39,585 bases of DNA, taken from NCBI GenBank assembly GCA_049589355.1, contig JBAWAP010000269.1:1-39585 (forward strand), given 5' to 3'. This DNA is from JBAWAP01 sp049589355 (lineage in GTDB: Bacteria; Chloroflexota; Anaerolineae; VGOG01). The position numbers were made by a program, and so were the translations under genes. Each line of letters starts with the position of its first letter. The first letter of the stretch is position 1. Shown in pieces: positions 7,404 to 16,744 of this stretch. The notes beneath the pieces were generated by a model. That model saw only the letters and a list, made by a program, of their open reading frames with translations. It searched no databases and was not told where the DNA came from.

Positions 7404-8174
7404 GTGACTGCTGTACCTCTGTACGACGATTTCAGTGCCGACTACGACCGGTTTGTCAACTGGCAGGAGCGGCTGGCAGTTGAGCTTCCCTTCATCGAGC
7501 AGCAGTTGACCGCTAGCGGCGCACGGCGCATATTGGACGCAGCCTGCAGCACCGGGATGCACGCTATCGCCTTGGCGCAACGGGGCTACGAAATGGTCGG
7601 CGCGGACCTGAGCGCGCCCATGATCCAACGGGCGAGAGAGAACGCCGCTGCTGCTGGGGTTGAAGTGTGTTTCGTCGTGGCTGGCTTCGGCCAGTTGACG
7701 GCGAAAGTGGGAGACGGGTTCGATGCGTTACTCTGCCTGGGCAACAGCCTGCCGCACGTGCTGACCGCCGAGGCGCTGCGCGCAACATTGGTTGATTTCG
7801 CGGCCGTTTTGCGACCCGGCGGACTGTTGCTCGTCCAGAACCGCAACTTTGACGCTGTGATGGCCGGTCGTGCGCGCTGGATGGCCCCACAAGCTCACCG
7901 CGAGGGTGGCCGGGAGTGGCTCTTCATCCGTTTCTACGATTTCAACCCTGACAGCACCTTGACTTTCAACATCGTCACGTTGCGGCGCGACGAGGCAGGT
8001 GAATGGACACAGCAGATCGAAGCGACCACATTGCGCCCATTGCGGCACGCCGAACTATCGAGCGCGATCACAGCAGCCGGGTTCAGTGACGTCTCCTGTT
8101 ACGGTGATATGAATGGCGCTCCTTTCGACCCGGAGACCAGCAGCAATCTGATCGTAACAGCAAGGGAAAAATGA
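7404..8174 (+). CDS. Class I SAM-dependent methyltransferase
   Basis: 256 aa from GTG 7404, preceded by AGGGGG at a spacing of eight. ILDAACSTGMHAIALAQRG is motif I of class I methyltransferases, followed by VGADLS (acidic ribose-binding position) and DALLCLGNSLPHV (motif IV region). The fold is clear; the substrate is not. It lies between hemerythrin and the flavodiiron gene on the same strand, so it is probably co-expressed with the redox genes, although no functional tie is visible. Confidence 0.85.
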   Translation: MTAVPLYDDFSADYDRFVNWQERLAVELPFIEQQLTASGARRILDAACSTGMHAIALAQRGYEMVGADLSAPMIQRARENAAAAGVEVCFVVAGFGQLTAKVGDGFDALLCLGNSLPHVLTAEALRATLVDFAAVLRPGGLLLVQNRNFDAVMAGRARWMAPQAHREGGREWLFIRFYDFNPDSTLTFNIVTLRRDEAGEWTQQIEATTLRPLRHAELSSAITAAGFSDVSCYGDMNGAPFDPETSSNLIVTAREK

Positions 8175-8241
8175 CTACACCATGGCGAGGAGTCGTAATC
8201 CGAGCCAAGCAGAGCTACGGAAAATCAAAGGAGGCAATGTC

Positions 8242-9423
8242 ATGAAAGCAAGGAAAATTAGAGAAGGCATTTACTGGATGGGTGCTGTTGACTGGGATAG
8301 ACGCTTGTTCGATTCCCTGATCCCGCTTCCCGATGGAACAAGTTACAATGCCTACCTGATTCGGGGTAGCGAGAAAACGGCATTGTTAGATACCGTTGAT
8401 CCCAGCATGGCAGATGTTCTTCTGTTCCAACTGGAGAGCGTTCCGCACGTTGATTACGTGGTCGCCCACCATGCTGAGCAGGATCATTCTGGAGCCATCC
8501 CCCAGGTCCTCGAGAAGTACGAGAACGCGAAGGTTATCACCACACCCAAGGGAAAGGGGATGCTCATAGACCTCTTGCTCATTCCAGAGGAAAGGTTTAT
8601 CACTATGGACGATGGGGAGACATTGTCGTTGGGGGACAAGACGCTCAAGTTTATCCACACGCCCTGGGTCCACTGGCCTGAAACCATGGTGACCTACCTG
8701 CCGGAGGATCACATCCTCTTCACCTGCGACTTTTTCGGCTCCCACCTGGCCACAACTGATCTATACGTCACCGATGAGGCGCGCGTCTACGAGGCGGCCA
8801 AGCGATACTATGCGGAAATCATGATGCCTTTCCGCAAGATCATCCAGAAGAATCTGGAAAAGGTGGGGGGGCATGCAATAGATCTCATTGCGCCGAGCCA
8901 CGGTCCCATCTATGACCGGCCAGCATTCATCATGGATGCTTACCGGGACTGGGTTTCTGAGGTTCCCAAAAATGTTGTGGTCCTCCCCTACATTTCCATG
9001 CACGGCAGTACCGAAAAAATGGTGGAATACCTGGTCAGCGCGTTGGCTGAAAGAGGGGTCACGGTGCACCAATTCGATTTGGCTGTGACCGACATCGGGA
9101 AACTGGCGATCACCCTGGTGGATGCTGCCACTATTGTCCTCGGGACGCCCACGGTTCACGTCGGCCCGCATCCCAACGTGGTTTATGCCGCATATCTGGC
9201 CAATGCCCTGCGGCCCAAACTGAAGTTCGCCTCGATCATCGGTTCCTACGGTTGGAGCAGCAAGGCCATAGAACAAATTGCTGGGTTGATCCCAGATCTG
9301 AAAGTAGAGATACTGGAGCCCGTCCTCTGCAAAGGGTTCCCCAGGGAGGCTGATTTTAGGGCCTTGGATGACTTGGCGGCCGCCATCGTGGCGAAACACG
9401 CAGAGCACAACCTCGTTAACTGA
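8242..9423 (+). CDS. fprA: A-type flavodiiron protein (O2/NO reductase)
   Basis: 393 aa, the usual length of a class A flavodiiron protein without a rubredoxin tail. The N-terminal metallo-beta-lactamase-like domain has H77-x-E79-x-D81-H82, a later His in WVHWPET, Asp in TCDFFGSH and His in APSHGP, which build the di-iron site. The C-terminal flavodoxin domain (from about residue 255) shows the FMN-loop SMHGSTEKM and GSYGWSS. Such enzymes reduce O2 to water and/or NO to N2O in anaerobes, with electrons from rubredoxin or ferredoxin. AAGGAGG seven bases upstream fixes ATG 8242. The hemerythrin and ferredoxin genes nearby support a detoxification role. Confidence 0.95.
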   Translation: MKARKIREGIYWMGAVDWDRRLFDSLIPLPDGTSYNAYLIRGSEKTALLDTVDPSMADVLLFQLESVPHVDYVVAHHAEQDHSGAIPQVLEKYENAKVITTPKGKGMLIDLLLIPEERFITMDDGETLSLGDKTLKFIHTPWVHWPETMVTYLPEDHILFTCDFFGSHLATTDLYVTDEARVYEAAKRYYAEIMMPFRKIIQKNLEKVGGHAIDLIAPSHGPIYDRPAFIMDAYRDWVSEVPKNVVVLPYISMHGSTEKMVEYLVSALAERGVTVHQFDLAVTDIGKLAITLVDAATIVLGTPTVHVGPHPNVVYAAYLANALRPKLKFASIIGSYGWSSKAIEQIAGLIPDLKVEILEPVLCKGFPREADFRALDDLAAAIVAKHAEHNLVN

Positions 9424-9530
9424 GGAGATCATTTCCAATTTCTCTGATACGAAAATGGAACCTGCAGGGGGTGGAGATCCGGCCACTCCACATGCGAGAA
9501 GCGTCGTCCCCGCTTCCAGGCATGGGACTA

Positions 9531-10958
9531 TCAGTCGTTCGGTGAAGGCAGTTGCAAGGTGAAGGTACTCCCTTCACCGGGGACGCTGTGGACGGTGATG
9601 TCGCCGCCGTGGGCACGGGCCAGCTCGCGGGCGATGGACAGGCCCAGTCCAGCGCCCCCCAGTTCCCGGCTGCGGGCCCGGTCTACCCGGTGAAAGCGGT
9701 CGAAGATGTGAGGCAAGTGCTCGGCGGGGATGCCTGGCCCACTATCGGAGATGGCGATCAGGATCTCACCGCTGCCGGGCCCGGCGCGGTGGGCACTCAA
9801 TCGCACCCGACCCGAGGGGGTGTAGCTGTACTTGATGGCATTGTCCAGCAGGTTGAGCACCACCTGGGTCACGGCGTCTGGGTCAACGCAAATCGTCAGG
9901 TCGGGAGCGATCTGCGCCGTCAGGGCCAGTCCTTTGGCCTCGGCCAGAGGGCGAGTCTGCTCAATCAGGTCGGTCAGCAGGACGCTCAAGTCCACCGTCC
10001 GCCGCTGGAGGGATACTCCTTCGGCGTCGGCCCGGGCCAGGGCCAGCAGCCGCTCCACCAGACGGCTCATCTGGTCCACTTCTTCATCTACCTCTGCCAA
10101 TACCTGGTAATAATAGTCGGCTTCACGGGGGCGAGCCAGGGCCAAGCTCAGGTCGCCCTTGATGATGGTCAGCGGGGTGCGCAACTCGTGGGAAGCATCG
10201 GCAGTGAAACGGCGCTGGCGGCGGAAGGCCTCATCCAGCCGGGCGATCATGGCGTCAAAGGTGCGGGCCAGGCGCCCCAGTTCGTCGTCGGGCAGGTTCA
10301 GGTTCAGCCGTTGGCTCAGGTCGTGGGCGCTGATAGATTGGGCGGCACGAGTGATTTGATCCACGGGGCGTAGGGCGCGGCTGGCCAGAAAGAGCCCGCC
10401 GACGCTGGCCAGGGCCAGGGTCACCGGCAAGGCCAGTGCCAAGGTCCAGCGGAAAGCCGCCAACGTCTGGTGCACATCGTCCAGCGAGAGGCCCTCTTGC
10501 ACCACGCCGACAATCTGGTCGCCGTGGACCACCGGCGTGGTGTAGATACGGATCAGGGTATCCTCCACGCGGACGGTTTGGAAGACCTCTTGTCTGCTCA
10601 GGGCTGTTGCCAGGACGGCCGGGTCAATTGGCACGTTGCCCATGTCGTGCACCCCGGCTTGCTCTACCACCTGCCCAAAGGGGTTCATGATGCGCCAGAA
10701 GTGTTCTCCTTGCTTCGGATTGTTCCACAGGAGGGATTGTTCTAGCTCGGCGGTCAGATGCCCCTGGTCGTCTACTTCCAGGGTGGCGATGACCAACGCT
10801 GCGCTACTGCGAAGGATGTTATCCAGGTCGTCATACAGGGTGATACGCAGGGCCAGGTAGAGTGCCCCGCTGAACACTGTCAGTACGACGGCCAGGAGCA
10901 GCACGTACCACAGCGTCAGACGCACGCGGACAGGACGGAGCCAGTTGCGCAGAGCCAT
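9531..10958 (-). CDS. OmpR-type sensor histidine kinase
   Basis: 475 aa. A first transmembrane helix at about residues 13-35 is followed by an extracytoplasmic sensor region and a second helix near 165-190. A HAMP linker and a HisKA domain with ASHELRTP (phospho-accepting His) come next, then a HATPase_c domain with an N box (NLLDNAIKYS), DSGPGIP and a GLGLSI glycine box. It lies six bases downstream of the response-regulator gene and is its evident partner. The signal is unknown; PepSY and lipoprotein genes upstream on the same strand suggest an envelope or metal cue. Confidence 0.95.
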   Translation of the reverse strand: MALRNWLRPVRVRLTLWYVLLLAVVLTVFSGALYLALRITLYDDLDNILRSSAALVIATLEVDDQGHLTAELEQSLLWNNPKQGEHFWRIMNPFGQVVEQAGVHDMGNVPIDPAVLATALSRQEVFQTVRVEDTLIRIYTTPVVHGDQIVGVVQEGLSLDDVHQTLAAFRWTLALALPVTLALASVGGLFLASRALRPVDQITRAAQSISAHDLSQRLNLNLPDDELGRLARTFDAMIARLDEAFRRQRRFTADASHELRTPLTIIKGDLSLALARPREADYYYQVLAEVDEEVDQMSRLVERLLALARADAEGVSLQRRTVDLSVLLTDLIEQTRPLAEAKGLALTAQIAPDLTICVDPDAVTQVVLNLLDNAIKYSYTPSGRVRLSAHRAGPGSGEILIAISDSGPGIPAEHLPHIFDRFHRVDRARSRELGGAGLGLSIARELARAHGGDITVHSVPGEGSTFTLQLPSPND

Positions 10959-10964
10959 TTTCTC

Positions 10965-11639
10965 TCAAGCCTCGATCTTGTAGCCCTCGCCGCGCACCGT
11001 CTGGAGCAGTTTGATCTCAAATCCTTTATCTATCTTGCGGCGTAGGTAGCGGATGTACACGTCCACCACGTTGGAGGTGGTGAAAAAGTTGTAATTCCAC
11101 ACGTGTTCGGAAATCTGAGTGCGGCTGAGTACCTGGCCCGGGTGGCGCATCAGGAACTCCAACAGGGCATACTCGCGGGCCGTCAGTTCGATGACCTGCC
11201 CGCCCCGGGTGGCCCGGTGCATGAGGGTATCCAGCACCAGGTCACCTACCTGCAGGCGAGTGGTTTTGATCTCGCCGCTGCGCCGCAACAGGGCACGTAT
11301 CCGGGCCAGCAATTCCTGGAAGGCAAAGGGCTTGACCAGATAGTCGTCGGCGCCACTGTCCAGCCCCTGCACCCGATCCTCAATGGCGTCCCGGGCGGTG
11401 AGCATCAGGATGGGCACTTTGTTGCCCTGGGCTCGTAGCTCGCGACACACCTCGATGCCGTCCTTCTTGGGCAGCAGCACATCCAGCACGATCAGGTCAT
11501 AGTTCGCCACGGCCGCCCAATCCAGGGCTTCCTCACCATCGTAGGCTGCGTCCACCGCGTAACGCTCTTCTTCCAAACCGCGCTTGATAAAGGCGGCGAT
11601 CCGCCGTTCGTCTTCTACTACCAGGATGCGTATGGCCAA
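10965..11639 (-). CDS. OmpR/PhoB-family response regulator
   Basis: 224 aa. The receiver domain has acidic ED at residues 9-10, phospho-acceptor Asp53 (VLDVLLP), TAR and the KPF lysine. The C-terminal winged helix (TAREYALLEFLMRHPGQVLSR, VRGEGYKIEA) is of OmpR type. The start is TTG 11639, with GAAGAGG close upstream and seven bases after the PAP2 stop; no ATG exists nearby in frame, so translation is probably coupled to PAP2. It probably controls this minus-strand run, but no operator was recognised. Confidence 0.94.
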   Translation of the reverse strand: MAIRILVVEDERRIAAFIKRGLEEERYAVDAAYDGEEALDWAAVANYDLIVLDVLLPKKDGIEVCRELRAQGNKVPILMLTARDAIEDRVQGLDSGADDYLVKPFAFQELLARIRALLRRSGEIKTTRLQVGDLVLDTLMHRATRGGQVIELTAREYALLEFLMRHPGQVLSRTQISEHVWNYNFFTTSNVVDVYIRYLRRKIDKGFEIKLLQTVRGEGYKIEA

Positions 11640-11646
11640 TACCTCT

Positions 11647-12276
11647 TCACGACGCTGGTTGAGAAACGTTCACTCGATATACGTACAGGGCGACCAACAG
11701 GCAGAGGCCACCCACTGCCAGAGAAGCCAGCACATCGCTGGGATAGTGAATACCCAGGTAGACCCGGCTCAAGCCGACCAGGACAACCCACAGCCCGGCA
11801 CCGGCCCACAGGGCGACCCGCCGCCGGCCGCTCAGTCGCCGCCCCATCAGCCAGGCCAACAAGCCGCCCAGGACCACGGCGTTCAGGGTGTGGCCGCTGG
11901 GAAAGCTCCAGCCCCCGGTCGCAGTCAGCCAGGGGAACAAATGAGGGCGGGGCCGGGCAAAGACGAGCTTGAGTCCCCGTCCCAACACCGCGCTGCCCGC
12001 CAGGGTGACAAGCAGAATGGCGGCCTCCGCCCGCCGCCCAACCTGCCGCCACCAGCGGATGCCCAGCCCCAGCGCCAGCCCGATTGTCACCAGGCCGGAG
12101 GCGCTGGCCGTGATCAACTGCATGGCCGCCGTCAGCCAGGGCGACGCCATGGTATGCACAGCTTCCATCACCGACTGGTCAAAGGCGAACCCTTTCCCGG
12201 CCCACACGTCGCCCGTCAGTACGCCAAAGGCGCAGACGAGCACAGCGGCCACCGCCAGTCCCGGTAGCCGGGTCAT
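11647..12276 (-). CDS. PAP2-family membrane phosphatase
   Basis: 209 aa from ATG 12276. Several hydrophobic helices surround the three phosphatase motifs KLVFARPRP, PSGHT and SRVYLGIHYPSD, all intact. Members dephosphorylate lipid phosphates such as undecaprenyl pyrophosphate or phosphatidic acid at the outer face of the membrane. The start is uncertain: GTG 12279 and a TTG-initiated extension to 12378 are also open, and none has a clear ribosome-binding site. The chosen start gives a normal first helix. The gene is immediately upstream of and probably coupled to the response-regulator/kinase pair. Confidence 0.88.
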   Translation of the reverse strand: MTRLPGLAVAAVLVCAFGVLTGDVWAGKGFAFDQSVMEAVHTMASPWLTAAMQLITASASGLVTIGLALGLGIRWWRQVGRRAEAAILLVTLAGSAVLGRGLKLVFARPRPHLFPWLTATGGWSFPSGHTLNAVVLGGLLAWLMGRRLSGRRRVALWAGAGLWVVLVGLSRVYLGIHYPSDVLASLAVGGLCLLVALYVYRVNVSQPAS

Positions 12277-12484
12277 CACCCTGGGCCGCGAGCCAGGGCG
12301 GAGACCGCCGGCATGTCCATTGGGTCCGTTCTCTCCATATCCGCGTTTACTTCTGTTCAAGTATACACTCAGGAACAAGATAAGTCAAAGTCCCAAAGAC
12401 CGTTCAAAAAGCCCCTCTGAGCATCAGCGTATGTGGGAAGCTTTTCCATTCCCTCGCCCGCGGTTCTGCCGGCGAGTGCCTGGG

Positions 12485-13240
12485 TCATTGTTGTCGGATG
12501 GCGACCAGGCTCAACTGCCCACCGACTCCCTCCACTGCCTGGGTCAGTATGAAACCGATCCCCCTGGCGTAGTACTTGTGCTCGGCATTCCCGGTCTCCA
12601 GGGCCGACCAGTCTTTGGTCATCACCAGGTCTGTGTAGGAGCCATAGGGGACTGTGGCCGATTCGGTCAGGTTGAGCACCTGGGCCATGTCTTCTGCCTC
12701 GCCTTTGTAATACTCCTGGCGATATGTGTCGCCGACGGCAGGGTGGGCCTCCATGACGATGCCCGGTTGTGCCCCGTTTACGCCAGCCTCCCACGAGCCT
12801 TGGGTGCTGACCACCTTGCCGTTCTCGTATTCTTTTGAGTCCTCGCCAAAATACCAGACGTTGCCCTGCTCGTCCTGGGCGTACCAGTCGATCGTTGCTT
12901 CCTCCAGCGTCCCATCCACCGTGACCGTGTCAGAGACCACGACACAGGTGACACCGAGAATGACCTTGGTTTCGGGCAAGACAGCGACTTCATTGTGTTC
13001 GTTGCCCTTTTCCGTTTTGCCCTCATAGACGAGCGTCGCCCCCGGTTTAAGGGGGAAATAAGGGTTGTCTACGCCCGAGACGAAATCGGCCGGGTTGATC
13101 ACCGGCGCGTATGTCTCTGTCGCCGGTGGGGAGGGGACAGAGGTCAGCGTGGCTGGCTGCGAACCGGTACGGCAGCCGGTCACCAGTGCCAGCATCCATC
13201 CTGCCAGGATCACCAAGCTTGCTATCGTTTTCACTTTCAT
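12485..13240 (-). CDS. Lipoprotein of unknown function
   Basis: 251 aa. An N-terminal signal with lipobox LVTGC indicates a lipoprotein. After a Pro/Thr linker the mature part begins DFVSGVDNPYFPLKPGATLVYEG, a pattern I have seen in uncharacterised secreted proteins, and continues as probable beta structure with EEATIDWYAQDEQGNVWYFGED. No catalytic motif is evident. GAGGTGATGAACA upstream is a good ribosome site. It follows the FtsX-type permease by about 30 bp and is probably part of the same operon, perhaps an accessory or substrate of that transporter. Confidence 0.8.
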   Translation of the reverse strand: MKVKTIASLVILAGWMLALVTGCRTGSQPATLTSVPSPPATETYAPVINPADFVSGVDNPYFPLKPGATLVYEGKTEKGNEHNEVAVLPETKVILGVTCVVVSDTVTVDGTLEEATIDWYAQDEQGNVWYFGEDSKEYENGKVVSTQGSWEAGVNGAQPGIVMEAHPAVGDTYRQEYYKGEAEDMAQVLNLTESATVPYGSYTDLVMTKDWSALETGNAEHKYYARGIGFILTQAVEGVGGQLSLVAIRQQ

Positions 13241-13271
13241 TGTTCATCACCTCGTTTGGTATTTTGATGTG

Positions 13272-16052
13272 CTACAAGTCCCGTAGCGCTTCAGCTACTT
13301 TCAGATTCGCCAGCCGCCGGGCGCTGAGGAAGGTGCTGGCCAACATCCCGGCGATCACGAACCCGGCCAGCACCAGCAGTTCCAGCCCCGGCCAGGCCAG
13401 TCCTTGGGCCGGGATGGTGAAGACCACCGCCAGCAGCATCACCAACAAGCGCGTCAGCGCCACGCCCACTCCCGCGCCGATGACCAGGCTCAAAGCGCCA
13501 ATCGTGGCCGCCTCGGCGAGCAGGAAGCGCCGCAACTGGTGCAGGTTCGCGCCCAGCGCGCGCATCGCGCCGAACTCGCGCTGGCGTTCGTTGATCATCG
13601 CCAGCAGGAAAATGGCCAGGCCAACTGAAGCGACGAGCAGCGTGTACAGGCGCTCCATCGCGCCCAGCCCGCCGAGGTTCAGCGCGGTCAGCGAACTCTC
13701 CTCGATCTTGATCACCGTCTCGGTGTTCTGAATCCGCACCGGGAAGACGTTCCGGTATTGGGCGGCCAGCGCGTCGGACACCCACGCCGCCGCGCCCGGT
13801 TGCCCATCGGTTTTCAGCAGGAAATAGTCCATGGCCGGACTGCCCGAACTCGCGGTCATAAAGTCGCGGTTGAGAATAAAGTCCGAATCCTGCGCCGAGG
13901 TCGGGAAGTAGATGAACAGCCCCACCGCCTGCGCCCTCACGTCGGCGTACGTCTGGGTGTTGCGGTTATACAGGCGCAGCAGCACCGGATCGCCGACGAA
14001 GATGGCGTACTTTTCGGCCTGTTCGACCGAGATGATGACGCCGTTGGGCGTGTTCGCCAGCGCGTCGAGCGTCCGCCGGGCCGAGCCGGGCGCATAGTTC
14101 GTCGTGTGGTTGGTCAGCGCGTCAACCGTGCGTTGGGCCGCGCCGTCCACGAAAAAGCTGTCGGGCAGGTAGGCCACCTGCCGGAACGAGGCCACGTCAA
14201 TGCCATACACCGTGTTCTTCTCCAGGCCGACGAGGGCCTGCGTGTCGCGGGCCACCGCGGTCACGCCCGTGACGCCGGGGATGTGCAGTTGCGCCCCCAA
14301 CTCCGGCAGTTGCGGCGTGTTGAGCGCGGGCGTGAAGCGGATGTCCGCGCCCACGACGTACTGCGCGTCGAGCTGCTTCTCGCGGGTGTACGTCTGCTGG
14401 AAGAGCGCCAGGCTCACGCCGAAGGAGAGCGTCAGCGCGATGACGGTCGTGGCGGCGCTCACCCGCGCGGCGCGGCGGGCGACCGATTTGCCGGCCACTT
14501 CCCCGATCTCCCCGAACAACCGGCTGAAGAAGGCCGCGAGCGGTCGCGCTGCGGCGGCCAGCCCACCCTCGACCAATCGCAGCGTGAGCAGCGTCAACCC
14601 GATCCAGGCGAAGAACGGCGCGAGGAAAATGTAGAACGACAGTGAAATGGCCGTGCCTTCGCTGCCGGAGGGCTTGAAGCCACCGTTCAGTTGTGTGACG
14701 ACGAGGACGACGGCGGCGGCGCCGAGCAAGATCACGTCAAGGTAGACGTGCCTCCAAAACGGCGCGGCCTCCACGCGGCGCACCACGCGGCGTTCCTGCA
14801 CGATTTCGCGCCGCAGCGCCCCAAAGGTGGGCAGGAAGGCGGCCAGGAAGGTGAGCGCCAGCCCGGCGAGGAAGGCGACGCCGGCCGACTGGCCGAATAA
14901 CGCCCAGTCGAAGCCGGGCGCGAACGGGTTGAGCCAACTCGCCGCCGGCGCGCCCCCGCTGACGAGCAGGCTGAGGATGCCAAAGACCAATCCCAGCGCC
15001 GATCCACCCACGGCGAGCAGAACCGAGGAGGCGGCGACGATGGCCGCGATCTGGCCGGGCGTCGCGCCGCGCGTGCGCAGCAGGCCGATCTCGCGCCGCT
15101 GTGCTTCGGCGAACAGTTCCGCCGCGAACCTGGAGAGGTAGGCGGCCAGCGCCACACCGGGCAGGCCGAGGAAGATGAACAGAATCTTGGCCGAGAGCAC
15201 GTCGGCTTGGGCGACTTTGAACGCGCCGGACAGGTTGTTCACGGCTTTGAGTTGGCCGGGAAACAACCGCTCCACCTGGCGGCGCAGGGCGTCTGTTTGC
15301 AGCACCGCCCGCGCCGGGTCGGCGAGCAACTGGGTGCGGTCAATCTTGACGTGTACTTGCGGGTCGAGAATGATCGCGCCGGGGGCGAGTGAGGCGGGGG
15401 GATTGGCGACGAGCGCGGCCAACGGGGCCTGCAAGTGGGCGCGGAACCAGTCGAGGTCCACGAACACGACGTCGGCGACGACGGCGTTCTCGGCTTCGGT
15501 GGCCGTGGTGAACAGGGCGTCGGCGTTGCCCATGTTGACGATGCCGGTCACGGTCAGCTTGATGGGCTGCTCCAGGCCCGCAAAGGCGAGTTGAAGCGCG
15601 TCGCCCACGTGCAAGTTCTGGGCAATCGCCATAGCTTCGCTCACCGCCGCGCCGGAGGCGTCGAAGCGGCCCGCGCTCATTTGCAGCAGGTCGAAGGTCT
15701 GCCAGTACGATGGGGCGAGCGCGAACATGCGCCCGGCCGGCGAGGGCTGCGTTCCGCCCACCTTCGTGGCCGAGGCAAAGTCGGCGACCGCGACGGGTTC
15801 GGCGGCGGCAAAGCCACGCTGTGTCGAAAGCGTCGCCGCCGCCTGGGCCACGTCCACGTCGGGCGTGGTGGCGTGCGCCACGATGTCCAGCCTGACCGGC
15901 GCGAGCGCGACGGCGGTCATCTGCCGGGCGGTTGCATCCACAAAGAACAAAATGCCGGCGAACAGCCCCACGGCCAGCGCGAGGCCGAAGAGATACGTCC
16001 CGCTGCGACGCGGGTTGCGCGTCACCAGGCGCCAGGCGTAGACGGGTATCAA
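13272..16052 (-). CDS. FtsX/MacB-type ABC transporter permease
   Basis: 926 aa. An N-terminal helix (about residues 18-40) precedes a large extracytoplasmic domain. A three-helix FtsX block lies near 285-420, then additional helices, a second extracytoplasmic domain and a second FtsX block near the C-terminus (about 785-915). This is the long duplicated permease architecture of lipoprotein-release and macrolide/peptide-export (MacB/LolCE-like) systems that work by mechanotransmission instead of forming a channel. It overlaps the upstream ATPase gene by four bases (ATG at 16050-16052). The cargo is unknown; the adjacent lipoproteins are candidates. Confidence 0.93.
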   Translation of the reverse strand: MIPVYAWRLVTRNPRRSGTYLFGLALAVGLFAGILFFVDATARQMTAVALAPVRLDIVAHATTPDVDVAQAAATLSTQRGFAAAEPVAVADFASATKVGGTQPSPAGRMFALAPSYWQTFDLLQMSAGRFDASGAAVSEAMAIAQNLHVGDALQLAFAGLEQPIKLTVTGIVNMGNADALFTTATEAENAVVADVVFVDLDWFRAHLQAPLAALVANPPASLAPGAIILDPQVHVKIDRTQLLADPARAVLQTDALRRQVERLFPGQLKAVNNLSGAFKVAQADVLSAKILFIFLGLPGVALAAYLSRFAAELFAEAQRREIGLLRTRGATPGQIAAIVAASSVLLAVGGSALGLVFGILSLLVSGGAPAASWLNPFAPGFDWALFGQSAGVAFLAGLALTFLAAFLPTFGALRREIVQERRVVRRVEAAPFWRHVYLDVILLGAAAVVLVVTQLNGGFKPSGSEGTAISLSFYIFLAPFFAWIGLTLLTLRLVEGGLAAAARPLAAFFSRLFGEIGEVAGKSVARRAARVSAATTVIALTLSFGVSLALFQQTYTREKQLDAQYVVGADIRFTPALNTPQLPELGAQLHIPGVTGVTAVARDTQALVGLEKNTVYGIDVASFRQVAYLPDSFFVDGAAQRTVDALTNHTTNYAPGSARRTLDALANTPNGVIISVEQAEKYAIFVGDPVLLRLYNRNTQTYADVRAQAVGLFIYFPTSAQDSDFILNRDFMTASSGSPAMDYFLLKTDGQPGAAAWVSDALAAQYRNVFPVRIQNTETVIKIEESSLTALNLGGLGAMERLYTLLVASVGLAIFLLAMINERQREFGAMRALGANLHQLRRFLLAEAATIGALSLVIGAGVGVALTRLLVMLLAVVFTIPAQGLAWPGLELLVLAGFVIAGMLASTFLSARRLANLKVAEALRDL

Positions 16053-16744
16053 CGCGCACCTCCGTTCCCGGCCGCGAGGCGGCCATCCTTCAACTGCAAG
16101 ACCCGCCCGGCGCGGGCGGCGACCTCGGGATCGTGCGTGACCATCACCAGCGTCAGTCCTTGCTGTCGCGCCAGTGCGGTGAGAGCGTCCATCACTTCGG
16201 CGGCGGTGGCGCTGTCGAGGTTGCCGGTCGGTTCGTCGGCCAGCAGGATGAGCGGGCCGTTCGCCAGCGCGCGGGCGATGCCCACGCGTTGCTGCTGTCC
16301 GCCCGAGAGTTCGTCGGGCAAGTGCTCGGCCTGGTCGGCCAGCCCGACGAGGGCGAGCAGTTCTTCGGCGCGGGCGCGGCGTGCGGCGCGCGGTGCGGCG
16401 TTCAACAGCAGGGGAAACTCGACGTTCTCGTGCGCGGTCAGTACGGGAAAGAGGTCGTGGCGCTGAAAGATGAAGCCCAGCTTCTCACGGCGCAGCGCGG
16501 CCAACGGTTCTTCGCCAAAGCCCGCTAGGTCGCGCCCGTCGAGGAGCACCTGGCCGGCTGTGGGCCGGTCGAGGCCGCCGAGTAGGTTGAGCAGGGTGGA
16601 CTTGCCGCAGCCACTCGGCCCCATGATGGCGACGAACTCACCTCGCTCCACGGAGATGTCCACGCCGCCGAGGGCGGTCACGGTAGCGCGGCCTACACGA
16701 TACTCGCGCTTCAACCCGATGGTCTGCAAAACCGGCTCAGGCAT
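16049..16744 (-). CDS. LolD/MacB-type ABC transporter ATPase
   Basis: 231 aa. Walker A GPSGCGKST, Q-loop FIFQRHDLFP, signature LSGGQQQR, Walker B LILLADEPTGNLD and the H-loop VTHD are all present. It overlaps the permease by four bases downstream and the second ATPase by eight bases upstream, so translation of the three is coupled. Together they would form an MlaF/LolD-type export or extraction complex at the membrane. Confidence 0.95.
   Translation of the reverse strand: MPEPVLQTIGLKREYRVGRATVTALGGVDISVERGEFVAIMGPSGCGKSTLLNLLGGLDRPTAGQVLLDGRDLAGFGEEPLAALRREKLGFIFQRHDLFPVLTAHENVEFPLLLNAAPRAARRARAEELLALVGLADQAEHLPDELSGGQQQRVGIARALANGPLILLADEPTGNLDSATAAEVMDALTALARQQGLTLVMVTHDPEVAARAGRVLQLKDGRLAAGNGGAR

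Noticed and set aside
9471..9491. Terminator GTGGAG/CTCCAC between the flavodiiron and kinase genes
   Set aside because: Short stem with a 9-base loop and no T-run on either strand.
13758..16528. Long plus-strand open frames opposite the ABC permease and ATPases
   Set aside because: Arg/Gly/His-rich shadow frames of GC-rich genes; the minus-strand products have full family motifs.
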